Positions 32,973-42,481 of a stretch of DNA of 64,000 nucleotides are shown piece by piece. Each line of letters opens with the position of its first letter. Position 1 is the first letter of the stretch. The translations under genes were made by a program, and so were the position numbers. The notes under the pieces are model-generated. The model saw only the letters and a list, made by a program, of their open reading frames with translations, was not told the DNA's origin and ran no database searches. The DNA is taken from positions 1-64,000 of the forward strand of contig NZ_JNFB01000001.1 of the NCBI RefSeq assembly GCF_000766145.1, written 5' to 3'. This DNA is from Paenilisteria newyorkensis (lineage in GTDB: Bacteria; Bacillota; Bacilli; Lactobacillales; Listeriaceae).

Positions 32973-34796
32973 ATGGGATCTCCATTAAAAAGAATGCTGA
33001 TTGGAAGGCCGCTTAAGTCATCAGAGGCCGGAGATCAAAAATTAGGTAAACTCAAGGCTTTAGCTGTACTATCATCGGATGCTTTATCTTCGGTAGCCTA
33101 CGGGACAGAACAAATATTGCTTGTCTTGATAACGGTTGGAGCTACTGCGATGTGGTACTCTTTACCAATTGCGTTATGCGTGTTAGTGCTCTTGTTTGCA
33201 TTAAGTTTATCGTACCGCCAAATTATATATGCTTATCCACAAGGTGGGGGGGCCTATGTTGTCTCACGCGAAAACATTGGGAAGAATGCTGGCTTGATCG
33301 CAGGCGGTTCGTTGTTAGTCGATTATATGTTAACCGTCGCGGTAAGTGTATCTTCTGGAACGGATGCTATTGTTGCGGCTATCCCATCTTTATATCAATT
33401 TACTGTACCGTTAGCAATTATACTTGTTATTGTCGTGACCATTATCAATTTACGTGGTGTAACAGAATCTGCTACTATTTTAGCGGTTCCGGTTTACCTG
33501 TTCGTATTTTCTATGATTGTTATGATAGTAACAGGACTAGTAAAGCTAGCGTTAGGTCAGGATGTTTCGCATGAGACGGCATCTGTAGGAACCCATGTTT
33601 CGGGTGTAACACTTATTTTATTACTTAGAGCTTTTGCTTCTGGATCAGCATCATTGACTGGTATTGAAGCGATTTCGAATGCGGTTCCTCTATTTAAAGA
33701 TCCAAAGGCGAAAAATGCATCTAGGACTTTAATTATGATGGCATCTATTCTTGGCTTCTTCTTTGTTGGCGTGACATTGTTAGCTTATTTCTATGGTGTA
33801 GTGCCTGAACTAAAATCGACGGTGTTATCCCAAATTGCTGAAAATATATTTGGTCGGAATTTCTTTTATTATTTTATTCAAGCAACAACGGCACTTATTT
33901 TAGTATTAGCTGCGAACACAGGATTTTCAGCTTTTCCAATGCTTGCTTTTAACCTGTCTAAGGATAAATATATGCCCCGTATGTATCTGGATAAAGGGGA
34001 TCGACTAGGCTATTCGAATGGTATCATCACCTTAGCATTGGGTTCAATCCTGCTTATCATTCTATTCCAAGGAAAGACAGAATCACTTATACCGCTCTAC
34101 TCAGTCGGCGTTTTCATTCCTTTCACTTTATCTCAAACAGGTATGATTATTAAATGGGTGAAAGAGAAGCCAGAAGGTTACATGAAAAAACTATCTGCTA
34201 ACCTCTTAGGCGCACTCATTTCCTTTACGGTACTCATGGTTCTTTTTATCACGAGAATAACGGAAGTGTGGCCGGTGTTTATCTTTATGCCAGCGATGAT
34301 TTATGTTTTCCACAGAACGCGTAGCCATTATGCAAAATTAGCGCCACAACTACGGATTGATGAGCAAATGGATCTGCCTGCTTTTGAAGGAAATGCCGTT
34401 ATTATTTGTGTGTCCGATACCACAAAAGTAGTCGAAGGAGCACTTCGCTATGCCAAATCAATTGGAGATACGGTTATCGCTGTTCACGTTTCTCTCGATA
34501 AACAAGAAGGAAAAGAATTTGTGGAGAGGTGGAACAGGATACATCCAGAAGTCCGGATTGCAGATTTATATTCGACCTATCGTTCTATCACAGAGCCTTT
34601 GATGAAATTTATTGATACAGCACAGCAAAAAGCGAATCAAGATAATTATTCATTAACGGTACTAATACCACAGTTTATTCCTAAAAAAGGATGGCAAAAT
34701 ATATTACACAATCAGACAAGTTTATTGATTCGAACGAAACTGCTATTTAAAAAGGATGTTGTCGTAGCGACGTATCCATATCATTTAAAAGAATAG
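32973..34796 (+). CDS. kimA: KimA-type high-affinity potassium importer
   Basis: A 607-residue APC-superfamily protein that matches Bacillus KimA (YdaO) in length and layout: LKALAVLSSDALSSVAYGTE in helix 1, SYRQIIYAYPQGGGAYVVS, LLVDYMLTVAVSVSSGTDA, then about twelve helices and a C-terminal cytoplasmic domain (about residues 465-607) that folds like a nucleotide-binding module. KimA is a proton-coupled potassium importer whose activity or expression is lowered by c-di-AMP in relatives. The cdaA gene for c-di-AMP synthesis is in this same window. GCAGGGAG precedes ATG 32973. Confidence 0.88.
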   Translation: MGSPLKRMLIGRPLKSSEAGDQKLGKLKALAVLSSDALSSVAYGTEQILLVLITVGATAMWYSLPIALCVLVLLFALSLSYRQIIYAYPQGGGAYVVSRENIGKNAGLIAGGSLLVDYMLTVAVSVSSGTDAIVAAIPSLYQFTVPLAIILVIVVTIINLRGVTESATILAVPVYLFVFSMIVMIVTGLVKLALGQDVSHETASVGTHVSGVTLILLLRAFASGSASLTGIEAISNAVPLFKDPKAKNASRTLIMMASILGFFFVGVTLLAYFYGVVPELKSTVLSQIAENIFGRNFFYYFIQATTALILVLAANTGFSAFPMLAFNLSKDKYMPRMYLDKGDRLGYSNGIITLALGSILLIILFQGKTESLIPLYSVGVFIPFTLSQTGMIIKWVKEKPEGYMKKLSANLLGALISFTVLMVLFITRITEVWPVFIFMPAMIYVFHRTRSHYAKLAPQLRIDEQMDLPAFEGNAVIICVSDTTKVVEGALRYAKSIGDTVIAVHVSLDKQEGKEFVERWNRIHPEVRIADLYSTYRSITEPLMKFIDTAQQKANQDNYSLTVLIPQFIPKKGWQNILHNQTSLLIRTKLLFKKDVVVATYPYHLKE

Positions 34797-35161
34797 AAAT
34801 GGCAAAGAGATGCCACGGTTAAACCTATAAAATTCTGGGGGAACTCCTAGGGATAAAAGGGGGGAGCGTGTCATCTCTTCACCTCACCTATTCTAACAAC
34901 TCACAACTATACAGAAAGTTTGTACAGGAGGATTAACCCCATCCTAACAAATAAAGCAACAACTGTAAAAACAGTAAAAAATGAATTTGAAACCATTTTT
35001 GATCGCAAATTCGGATTTTGTCCTAAGAAGAAAAACGTCTTTTCGTGGCACAAAATGTTGCTAAAATACAAATTTAGCTAGAAATAAAAAGTTTTATATT
35101 TTTGAAAAGGCAGTTACTTGTGATAAAATGTAAGATAATATAGATAGAGTAGGTGAATGGG
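34797..35161 (+). ncRNA. Candidate structured RNA downstream of kimA
   Basis: No ORF is visible in these 365 bases. AAGAGATG-C-CACG (34805-34817) pairs with CGTG-T-CATCTCTT (34867-34879): twelve pairs around one internal mismatch. They enclose purine-rich CTGGGGGAACTCCTAGGG with a possible CTCC/GGAG stem and GGTTAAACC. A competing GGCA/TGCC hairpin occupies 34801-34814. C-rich single-stranded CACCTCACC follows, then AGGAT-TAACCCC-ATCCT. No clear U-tract terminator. It could be a 3' UTR element of kimA, an sRNA or a leader of the next gene. Confidence 0.45.
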
Positions 35162-36061
35162 ATGAAGAAAATTGGAATCCTCGGTGTGCCTTGGATGTTT
35201 CATGAGGATCGCCAAGGAGTAGCTTTAGCACCATATGCAATTAGGTATACAGGTGTTGTGAGTATGTTAGAAAAGTTAATAGACGAGGTTGTAGACTATC
35301 ATAATATGGCTTTCTTCACCGACATGGAACAAGAAGCCATTTTAAAATCAAAGGATTTGAAAGCGATTACATACAAAGTGAAAGAACTACGGGAAATTGT
35401 CGCAGATATGAAAGTGGAGGTAGAGATGCCGATTGTATTCGGTGGGGATCAATTAATATCGCTGAGTTCCATTGCTGGTATGGGAGAAGAAGGCGTGGAG
35501 CAAACGGTTATTTGGGTGAATGCGCACGCAGATATGGGACAGGAGTTAAAGCAAGATAATTTGTGTCATAATGTGATGGCGACCGTTGTTGGGAGAGGAC
35601 CGAAAGAACTTGCGACTATTATGGATCAGCGTTTTGTATCTGGGAATAACGTTTGCATGGTTGGAACAAGGCGAATTGATTACGAGGAATTGCGGGTGAT
35701 TGAAGAGGAAGGGATTTTTCATTATGAAATGACGATGCTAGATCGAAAGGGATTTGGGATGGTGACAGATGAAATTATGCAGTGGCTGGCTAAGAAAAGC
35801 GGAAATGTTCATCTGGTTTTGGATGTGGATGCCATTGATCCAGAGTTCACGCCTGGAACGGATTTTATTTCACAAGGGGGGATTTATTGGCGAGAAATTC
35901 GTTACTTTATGAAAAATTTGGCGCTTAGTGATAAAATTAACGCGATGACTTTCGTTGGAATAAACCCATTAAATGATGATAAAAATAAAACATCGCAGTT
36001 CGTCGTATCACTGTTAGAGGAATTTTTCCAAGTAAAAAATATGCAAATCGACTATTTTTGA
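35162..36061 (+). CDS. Arginase/agmatinase-fold protein with altered metal-binding residues
   Basis: A 299-residue ureohydrolase-family protein. The three family motifs are recognisable but changed: FGGDQ at 93-97 (normally GGDH), WVNAHAD at 118-124 (normally DAHxD) and LDVDAIDPEFTPGTD at 220-234 (intact DxDxxDP). Two of the six usual manganese ligands are therefore Gln97 and Asn120. It may bind a single metal, act on another substrate or be non-catalytic. ATG 35162 is chosen because AGGTG precedes it; GTG 35153 is possible. No arginine-degradation genes adjoin it. Confidence 0.8.
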   Translation: MKKIGILGVPWMFHEDRQGVALAPYAIRYTGVVSMLEKLIDEVVDYHNMAFFTDMEQEAILKSKDLKAITYKVKELREIVADMKVEVEMPIVFGGDQLISLSSIAGMGEEGVEQTVIWVNAHADMGQELKQDNLCHNVMATVVGRGPKELATIMDQRFVSGNNVCMVGTRRIDYEELRVIEEEGIFHYEMTMLDRKGFGMVTDEIMQWLAKKSGNVHLVLDVDAIDPEFTPGTDFISQGGIYWREIRYFMKNLALSDKINAMTFVGINPLNDDKNKTSQFVVSLLEEFFQVKNMQIDYF

Positions 36062-36294
36062 GAGCAAAATAAGTATTACAATTTGTAGACAAATATTTCT
36101 TTTATGTAAAGTGCTAAATCAAGCGCAATGAAGATGAGTGATAGCAACGAGTGAGCGAGAAAAGCCATTTTTTATGATGCTGTTAATGTAAGCGTTGTAC
36201 ATGTTGAAAAAAGAGGTTTTTGGGAGTATACTGGAACTAAGATTTAGGTATAAAAGTCTAGTTATAGTATTATGTTTGCAAAGGAGCGCTTGGT

Positions 36295-36537
36295 GTGGGG
36301 GATCATGAGATACGGTATTTTGTTATTCCGATGATTGTTGTTTTTATTCTTGGTATTGCTGCTATTAGTGACCCTGTTTTCCCTGTTGTAGGTTTTCTGG
36401 TTGTGGGGCTAATTGCGATTCTAACTGGTACTGTGTGTGGCTGGCTTGTAGTTGGAATTAAATGGTGTGTTCGCTTCTTTCACAATTGGAAAGAACATCG
36501 CACTGTAAAAAAAGTTATAACGGTACCAAAAAGGTAA
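36295..36537 (+). CDS. Small membrane protein with two hydrophobic segments
   Basis: An 80-residue protein with two membrane segments (about residues 9-25 and 31-57) and a basic tail (WKEHRTVKKVITVPKR). GTG 36295 is preceded by AAAGGAG at good spacing. Function unknown. The 230 bases upstream hold no gene; TGTAAGCGTTGTAC there is a weak cre-like match. Confidence 0.6.
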   Translation: MGDHEIRYFVIPMIVVFILGIAAISDPVFPVVGFLVVGLIAILTGTVCGWLVVGIKWCVRFFHNWKEHRTVKKVITVPKR

Positions 36538-36551
36538 ATTACATACATTTG

Positions 36552-36583
36552 AAGCATTTTTCCTATAGAGAGATGCTTTTTTT
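36552..36583 (+). terminator. Terminator after the small membrane protein gene
   Basis: AAGCAT (36552-36557) pairs with ATGCTT (36573-36578), followed by TTTTT. Confidence 0.7.
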
Positions 36584-36693
36584 GTGGGCAGAATTGCTTT
36601 TTGAGCGGAATTACGGGAAATTAAATCACTACCTTTTTGCAAAAAACCTGCTACAATTGAGTTGAGAAGAAGTAGTAGTAAGGGAGGATATGG

Positions 36694-37659
36694 ATGGCTA
36701 CATTAGCTGATGTTGCGAAAAAAGCAAATGTTTCTAAGATGACTGTATCGCGTGTGATTAATCATCCAGACCAAGTTTCTGATGAGCTGAAACAATTGGT
36801 ATACAAGTCGATGGAAGAATTGGAGTACGTTCCAAATTATGCAGCTAGAGCACTTGTACAAAATCGAACACAAGTTGTTAAATTTCTAATTTTAGAGGAA
36901 ATTGATACGGTGGAGCCTTACTACATGAATTTACTAACAGGAATAAGCCGGGAGTTGGATAAGCATTCTTATTCGCTACAATTAGTGACGCAGAAATCTA
37001 AGAATATTGGGCCTTATGATGGGTTAATAGTTACAGGAATGCGTGATCGTGAAATTGAAAAAGTGATGGCTGGGCTAGAAAAACCAGTGATTGCTTATGG
37101 AGAAAATCGGCGTGACGTAGATGCGATTGATGTGGATAATCGGTTGGGTGCAGAGCTTGCCACGAAGCATGTGTATGAAATCGGGTTTCGTCATATTATT
37201 TTTTTTGGCATCAATTTGTTAGAGGAAGAGTTCATGCGCTCTAGGCTTACAGGGTACTCGGAAGTGATGAAGGAGCATGATTTGATAGAAGAGAGTCATT
37301 TTATGAAGAATAGTTCACGCATAGCCGAGAAGAAGGCGCTCGATATTTTGAGTAAGGTAAAGGAGCCGATTGCAGTTATTTGTGCGTCTGATCGCATGGC
37401 TGTAGGTGTTGTGCGGGCTGCGATGTCTCTTCATAAGCGTTTTGGGGAGGATGTTGCAGTAACAGGGTTTGATGGTGTTTTCTTAGACCGGATTTCCTCA
37501 CCAAAAATAACGACGGTTCGCTCGCCGGTGATTGAGATGGGAGAAACGTGTGCCCAGTTGTTGTTGAAAAAAATCAATGAGGGCGGCGCAAAACAAGGAT
37601 CCATCTTGTTCCCACCAGAATTGATTATTAGAGGGTCGACGGTGATTGGGAGAGAGTAG
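36694..37659 (+). CDS. LacI-family regulator, probable maltodextrin regulator
   Basis: A 321-residue LacI/GalR protein. The N-terminal helix-turn-helix (TLADVAKKANVSKMTVSRVI) and hinge (YVPNYAARALVQNRTQVVKF) are typical, followed by a periplasmic-binding-protein-like effector domain (SDRMAVGVVRAAMSLH). It stands immediately before the maltodextrin genes, and the same 14-base palindrome occurs before the GH13 gene and before malE, so it is the likely repressor released by a maltodextrin (inference). GGGAGGATATGG leads to ATG 36694. Confidence 0.85.
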   Translation: MATLADVAKKANVSKMTVSRVINHPDQVSDELKQLVYKSMEELEYVPNYAARALVQNRTQVVKFLILEEIDTVEPYYMNLLTGISRELDKHSYSLQLVTQKSKNIGPYDGLIVTGMRDREIEKVMAGLEKPVIAYGENRRDVDAIDVDNRLGAELATKHVYEIGFRHIIFFGINLLEEEFMRSRLTGYSEVMKEHDLIEESHFMKNSSRIAEKKALDILSKVKEPIAVICASDRMAVGVVRAAMSLHKRFGEDVAVTGFDGVFLDRISSPKITTVRSPVIEMGETCAQLLLKKINEGGAKQGSILFPPELIIRGSTVIGRE

Positions 37660-37663
37660 TTTG

Positions 37664-37702
37664 GAAACTTTAAAAAATAGGAGCGCCCTTTTTTAGAGTT
37701 TC
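37664..37702 (+). terminator. Terminator after the LacI gene
   Basis: GAAACTTTAAAAAA (37664-37677) pairs with TTTTTTAGAGTTTC (37689-37702). It lies just before the operator of the GH13 gene. Confidence 0.6.
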
Positions 37703-37706
37703 ATCC

Positions 37707-37747
37707 TGTTACCGATAACATGCAAAAATTGATTGTAAGTGTTTTCA
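37707..37747. promoter_or_regulatory. Regulator operator and cre-like site upstream of the GH13 gene
   Basis: TGTTACCGATAACA (37707-37720) is an imperfect palindrome; its exact reverse complement occurs at 39622. TGTAAGTGTTTTCA (37734-37747) differs at one position from the cre consensus, suggesting CcpA repression. Confidence 0.7.
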
Positions 37748-37793
37748 AAGCGTGCTAACTTGGAGGTAGATATTAAAAGGAGGTTTTTTTGTT

Positions 37794-39545
37794 ATGGAAA
37801 AAGCAGCAATTTATCATCAGCCTTTCAGTTCCTATGCGTATGGCTATGATTCACAAACGTTACATATCAAGATTCGCAGCAAGCGAGATGATATCCAAGA
37901 GGTGGTGTTAATCGCCGCAGATCCTTATTTGCAAACAGAGGCTGGGTGGGCGTCAGAGGAAACCGCGCTTCGAAAAGTAGCTACAACAGAAGAGCATGAT
38001 TACTGGTTTGTTGCGATAAAACCAGAGCAACGTAGATTGCAATACGGATTTGTTTTGACGGATACGACTGGAGAAGATACGTTCTATGGTGGTCGCGGTT
38101 TCTATGAGAATACGCCTGAAAACCGTGCGATTATGGATTATTATTTCAAATTTCCTTTTCTGCATGAGACGGAGGTTTTCAAGGCCCCTGAATGGGTGAA
38201 AGAGACGATTTGGTATCAGATTTTCCCAGAACGATTTGATAATGGAAATCCAGAACTTTCGCCGGCGAACGTGTTACCTTGGGGAAGTAAGGATCCTGGG
38301 CGTGATGACTTTTTTGGTGGGGATATTGCTGGGATTATCAATCATTTAGATTATTTGGCGGAGCTTGGAATTAATGGAATCTATTTAACACCAGTGTTTG
38401 AGGCGTCGACGAACCATAAGTATGATACGCTGAATTATTTTGAAATTGATCCGCATTTTGGAGATAAGGAGATGTTCCGCAAGTTGGTGCAAGAAGCGCA
38501 TAAGCGTGGCATTAAGATCATGTTGGATGCGGTTTTCAATCATATTGGGGACAAGTCTCCGGAATGGCAAGATGTGTTGAAAAACGGTGAGAAATCGAAA
38601 TTTGTTGACTGGTTCCACATTCATTCGTTCCCAGTGACGCCAGGCGAGAATGGGAATATCGAAGGGAAGAATACGCTGTCGTTTGATACATTCGCGTACA
38701 CGATGAACATGCCAAAATTGAATACAGCGAATCCAGAAGTTCAGAAATATTTATTGGATATCGCGACTTATTGGGTTCGAGAATTTGATATTGATGGTTG
38801 GCGTTTGGATGTTGCGAATGAAGTCGATCATGCGTTTTGGAAGCAGTTCAATCAAGCGGTACGTGCAGAAAAAGAGGATATTTACATTCTCGGTGAAATT
38901 TGGCATGACTCGTGGTTGTGGCTACTTGGAGATGAGTTCGATTCTGTGATGAACTATCCATTTACGCAGACGATTATTGAAAATTTTGTTGAGGAGCGGA
39001 TTAAGCCGACGAAAATGGTTTCAGGAATTAGTGAGCAGTTGATGCGCTACCAAGAACAGGTGAATCATGTCATGTTTAATATGCTTGATTCCCATGATAC
39101 GGCACGCTTGTTGACGCGTTGTGAAGGGGATAAAGATAAGGCAAAAATGGCGCTTGCTTTCATGTTTGCTCACACAGGTTCGCCGTGTATTTATTATGGT
39201 ACGGAGATTGGGATGGATGGCGCTGATGACCCGCTGTGCCGTAAATGTATGGAATGGGATGAAACGAAGCAAGACCAAGAGATGCTCGCCTTCATGAAAA
39301 AATTAATAGCGTTCCGTAAAACGAATCAGAAAACGTTGACTTACGGCGATTTAGTTTGGCATATTGTTGATGATGAAAATCGAATAGTTGCTTTTTCAAG
39401 AACGCTAGATGACAAGCGGTTGACGTTTATTTTTAATCAAGGTAGTGAGGCTAAAACGATTCAAAAAGCGGATGTGGGAATCACGAAAGAAGCTACTCAA
39501 GGCATAGAAGTTGCAGCGAATTCATTTGCTATTTTAGAAGACTAA
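37794..39545 (+). CDS. GH13 maltogenic amylase / neopullulanase / cyclomaltodextrinase
   Basis: A 583-residue cytoplasmic glycosidase (no signal peptide). Residues 1-125 form the N-terminal CBM34-type domain that distinguishes this subgroup. The catalytic residues are the Asp in DGWRLDVANE, Glu in ILGEIWHDS and Asp in DSHDTARLL; DAVFNHIG is conserved region I. It hydrolyses cyclodextrins and maltodextrins imported by the ABC system to maltose and glucose. AAAAGGAGG precedes ATG 37794. A terminator follows at 39555-39596. Confidence 0.92.
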   Translation: MEKAAIYHQPFSSYAYGYDSQTLHIKIRSKRDDIQEVVLIAADPYLQTEAGWASEETALRKVATTEEHDYWFVAIKPEQRRLQYGFVLTDTTGEDTFYGGRGFYENTPENRAIMDYYFKFPFLHETEVFKAPEWVKETIWYQIFPERFDNGNPELSPANVLPWGSKDPGRDDFFGGDIAGIINHLDYLAELGINGIYLTPVFEASTNHKYDTLNYFEIDPHFGDKEMFRKLVQEAHKRGIKIMLDAVFNHIGDKSPEWQDVLKNGEKSKFVDWFHIHSFPVTPGENGNIEGKNTLSFDTFAYTMNMPKLNTANPEVQKYLLDIATYWVREFDIDGWRLDVANEVDHAFWKQFNQAVRAEKEDIYILGEIWHDSWLWLLGDEFDSVMNYPFTQTIIENFVEERIKPTKMVSGISEQLMRYQEQVNHVMFNMLDSHDTARLLTRCEGDKDKAKMALAFMFAHTGSPCIYYGTEIGMDGADDPLCRKCMEWDETKQDQEMLAFMKKLIAFRKTNQKTLTYGDLVWHIVDDENRIVAFSRTLDDKRLTFIFNQGSEAKTIQKADVGITKEATQGIEVAANSFAILED

Positions 39546-39554
39546 GAAGAATAT

Positions 39555-39604
39555 GGCTATATGTGTGGGATGTGCGTTGAAACCATGCATATAGCCCCTG
39601 TTTT
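39555..39604 (+). terminator. Terminator after the GH13 gene
   Basis: GGCTATATG (39555-39563) pairs exactly with CATATAGCC (39588-39596), followed by CCTGTTTT. Confidence 0.65.
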
Positions 39605-39621
39605 AGGCGTAACAATAATCT

Positions 39622-39662
39622 TGTTATCGGTAACACGAAAATATACCTTGAAAACGTTTTCG
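39622..39662. promoter_or_regulatory. Regulator operator and cre site upstream of malE
   Basis: TGTTATCGGTAACA (39622-39635) is the exact reverse complement of the site at 37707. TGAAAACGTTTTCG (39649-39662) matches the cre consensus except for the last base. Both lie about 150-190 bases before malE. Confidence 0.75.
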
Positions 39663-39807
39663 TTATCAGCCTATAATAGCGTCAGAGGTTAACCTGTTTC
39701 ACAATGCTTTACCAAGAATAAAAATTAGGGTGTGGAAAAGGAGAGCGCAAAACACAATCCAGTAAGGGGATGCGCAGGAATTTTTCAAAAGAGGAGGAAA
39801 AAAGGTA

Positions 39808-41070
39808 ATGAGTTCATTCAAAAAGTTTAGCTTATTAGCAATGGTTTTGGTAATCGTAGCAAGCTTAGCAGCATGTGGTAGCGGAAGTTCGTCTAAAGAT
39901 AGCAGTTCAAGCGACGGTAAAAAAACGTTGACGGTTTCCGTGGATGAAGGCTATGCAAAATATATTGACAAAGTTAAATCTAAATTCGAAAAAGATAACG
40001 ATGTGACTATCAAAGTAGTTAAAAAAGATATGTTTGAAACACTAGAAGCACTGCCATTAGACGGTCCAGCGGGTACAGCGCCAGACGTGATGATGTCGGC
40101 GTATGACAGAATTGGCAGCCTTGGACAACAGGGACATTTAGCCGAGGTGAAATTAGGAAATAAAGATCAACTTGACGATAATGACGTGAAACAAGTGACG
40201 ATTGACGGTAAAATTTACGGCGCGCCAGCAATTATTGAAACGCTTGTGTTGTACTATAATAAAGATTTGCTAGACAAAGCACCAAAAACTTTCAAAGAAT
40301 TAGAAGCTTTAACAAAAGATCCACGTTTTAACTTTGCAACTGAAAAAGGAAAATCAACAGCTTTCCTTGCTAAATGGACAGATTTCTACTTCTCTTACGG
40401 TCTATTAGCTGGTTATGGTGGTTACGTATTTGGCGATAATGGTACAAATCCAAAAGACATCGGACTAAACAATGAAGGCTCTATTGAAGGTATCACTTAC
40501 GCTACGAAATGGTTCCAAACATATTGGCCAAAAGGAATGCAAGATAATAAGAGTGCCGATGACTTTATCCAAGATCAATTTGTAAAAGGAAAAGCAGGCG
40601 CAATCATCGGTGGACCTTGGTCAGCAGCAAGCTATAAAGATGCAAAATTAAACTATGGTGTAGCAGAAATTCCAACGCTTGATAATGGCAAACCTTACTC
40701 TCCATTCGCTGGTGGTAAAGGTTGGGTTATCTCAAACTACTCTAAAAACAAAGATATCGCTCAAAAATGGGTGGATTATTTAACAAATACGGAAAACCAA
40801 AACACGTTATATGAAATGACGAATGAAGTGCCAGCAAACCATGAATCTCGTGATGCTGCAGCAGCTAAGAAAGATGAATTAACAACAGCTGTTATTGCGC
40901 AATATGCAAACGCGCAACCAATGCCAAACATTCCAGAAATGGCTGAAGTTTGGACAGGTGCGGAGAACTTAATGTTTGATGCTGCTTCTGGTAATAAAAC
41001 GCCAAAACAATCGGCAAATGATGCAGTGAAAGTAATCTCTGATAACATCGATCAAAAATATCAAAAATAA
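39808..41070 (+). CDS. malE: Maltodextrin ABC transporter solute-binding lipoprotein (MalE type)
   Basis: A 420-residue extracellular binding protein of family 1. The signal peptide ends in the lipobox LAAC (Cys23), so the protein is lipid-anchored, followed by a Ser/Gly/Lys linker. DGKIYGAPAIIETLVLYYNKDLL and AGAIIGGPWSAASY are typical of maltose-binding proteins. It delivers maltodextrins to the MalFG permease encoded next; the ATPase (MsmX/MalK type) is not in the window. GAGGAGG precedes ATG 39808. Confidence 0.93.
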   Translation: MSSFKKFSLLAMVLVIVASLAACGSGSSSKDSSSSDGKKTLTVSVDEGYAKYIDKVKSKFEKDNDVTIKVVKKDMFETLEALPLDGPAGTAPDVMMSAYDRIGSLGQQGHLAEVKLGNKDQLDDNDVKQVTIDGKIYGAPAIIETLVLYYNKDLLDKAPKTFKELEALTKDPRFNFATEKGKSTAFLAKWTDFYFSYGLLAGYGGYVFGDNGTNPKDIGLNNEGSIEGITYATKWFQTYWPKGMQDNKSADDFIQDQFVKGKAGAIIGGPWSAASYKDAKLNYGVAEIPTLDNGKPYSPFAGGKGWVISNYSKNKDIAQKWVDYLTNTENQNTLYEMTNEVPANHESRDAAAAKKDELTTAVIAQYANAQPMPNIPEMAEVWTGAENLMFDAASGNKTPKQSANDAVKVISDNIDQKYQK

Positions 41071-41077
41071 ATAAACG

Positions 41078-41141
41078 AGTTTGGGAGCTTCAGAGTGCCA
41101 GCCATCAAGTTGTGTTGACACTCTGAAAGTCTTCCTAAACT
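41078..41141 (+). other. Long hairpin between malE and malF
   Basis: AGTTTGGGAG (41078-41087) pairs with CTTCCTAAACT (41131-41141), and the inner CAGAGTG (41091-41097) with CACTCTG (41119-41125). No T tract follows on the plus strand, so it is more likely an mRNA-stability or partial-processing element than a full terminator. Confidence 0.7.
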
Positions 41142-41175
41142 ACATAAAATAAGAGGTAGAAATGGGGATAACACG

Positions 41176-42480
41176 ATGGATAAAGAACAACCAATAAAAA
41201 ATGTTCGTAAGGCGACGCTGTTATCGATCATTCCAGGACTGGGTCAATTTTATAATGGGCAAATTTTTAAAGGTGTCGTGTTTATCGCCGTATTTATTGC
41301 TTTTGTTATCGAATTTATCGCAGTCGGTATTAACGCATTTATTGGTTTGATTACACTTGGCTCGGTGCCTGGCGTAGATCACTCGCTATTCCTGATGATT
41401 GAGGGAACGCTCCAATTAATTGTTACAGTTCTGTTTATCGGTTTTTATATTATTAATATATTCGATGCAAGACGTGTAGCGATAACATGGAATTTAGGCG
41501 AAACAGTTAATACGAAAACGATCGATATATTAAAAAATATGGTAGAGAAAGGGTTTCCGTATCTTTTCACGCTACCAGCATATCTCGTGATGACATTTGT
41601 TATTATTTTTCCAGTACTAGTTACGTTGTTCATGGCGTTTACAAACTACGATTTTTATCATATTCCACCAGCAAATTTGATTGACTGGGTGGGCTTTAAA
41701 AACTTCTTCAGTATCTTCTTCCTAAGCTCCTATCGTGATACATTCTTGAGCGTATTTTCTTGGACGCTCGTGTGGACGATTTGTGCGACGACATTGCAAA
41801 TTGTGATCGGTGTTTTTACAGCGGTTGTTGCGAACCAGAGCTTTATCAAAGGAAAACGTCTTTTTGGAGTTATTTTCTTACTTCCATGGGCAGTACCAGC
41901 TTTCATTACCATCATGAGTTTTTCGAACATGTTCAATGACAGTATTGGTGCCATTAATATGCAAGTTATCCCGCTTTTAAACCATTTACCGTTTGTCGAT
42001 ATCCCGTCGCTCGCTTGGAAAACAGATCCGTTCTGGACCAAGATCGCATTGATATCGATTCAAGGTTGGTTGGGATTCCCATACATTTACGTCATGGTAA
42101 CTGGGGTGTTGCAAGCTATTCCAGGTGAATTATACGAAGCAGCGAAGATTGATGGTGCAAGTGCCATTTCTCGTTTCCGCAAAATCACAATGCCGATGAT
42201 TTTATTCGTTACAGCTCCAGTATTTATCACACAATATACGTTTAATTTCAACAACTTCTCCATCATTTATCTATTCAATGAAGGTGGGCCAGGAAGTGTT
42301 GGTGCGGGTGCTGGCTCGACGGATATTCTTATTTCATGGATTTATAAATTAACGACTGGGACATCGCCACAATACGCGGTCGCTGCTGCAGTCACGCTAC
42401 TCATATCAATCGTTGTTATTTCTGTATCGATGATTGCGTTTAAGAAAACTAATGCCTTTGGTAATGAAGGGATGATGTAG
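41176..42480 (+). CDS. malF: Maltodextrin ABC transporter permease (MalF type)
   Basis: A 434-residue permease. Before the usual six helices it carries extra N-terminal membrane segments beginning [15 protein letters not shown], as in Gram-positive MalF proteins. The EAA motif ([20 protein letters not shown]) that docks to the ATPase is intact. It pairs with the product of the next gene, which begins one base after its stop region. Confidence 0.92.
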   Translation: MDKEQPIKNVRKATLLSIIPGLGQFYNGQIFKGVVFIAVFIAFVIEFIAVGINAFIGLITLGSVPGVDHSLFLMIEGTLQLIVTVLFIGFYIINIFDARRVAITWNLGETVNTKTIDILKNMVEKGFPYLFTLPAYLVMTFVIIFPVLVTLFMAFTNYDFYHIPPANLIDWVGFKNFFSIFFLSSYRDTFLSVFSWTLVWTICATTLQIVIGVFTAVVANQSFIKGKRLFGVIFLLPWAVPAFITIMSFSNMFNDSIGAINMQVIPLLNHLPFVDIPSLAWKTDPFWTKIALISIQGWLGFPYIYVMVTGVLQAIPGELYEAAKIDGASAISRFRKITMPMILFVTAPVFITQYTFNFNNFSIIYLFNEGGPGSVGAGAGSTDILISWIYKLTTGTSPQYAVAAAVTLLISIVVISVSMIAFKKTNAFGNEGMM

Positions 42481-42481
42481 G

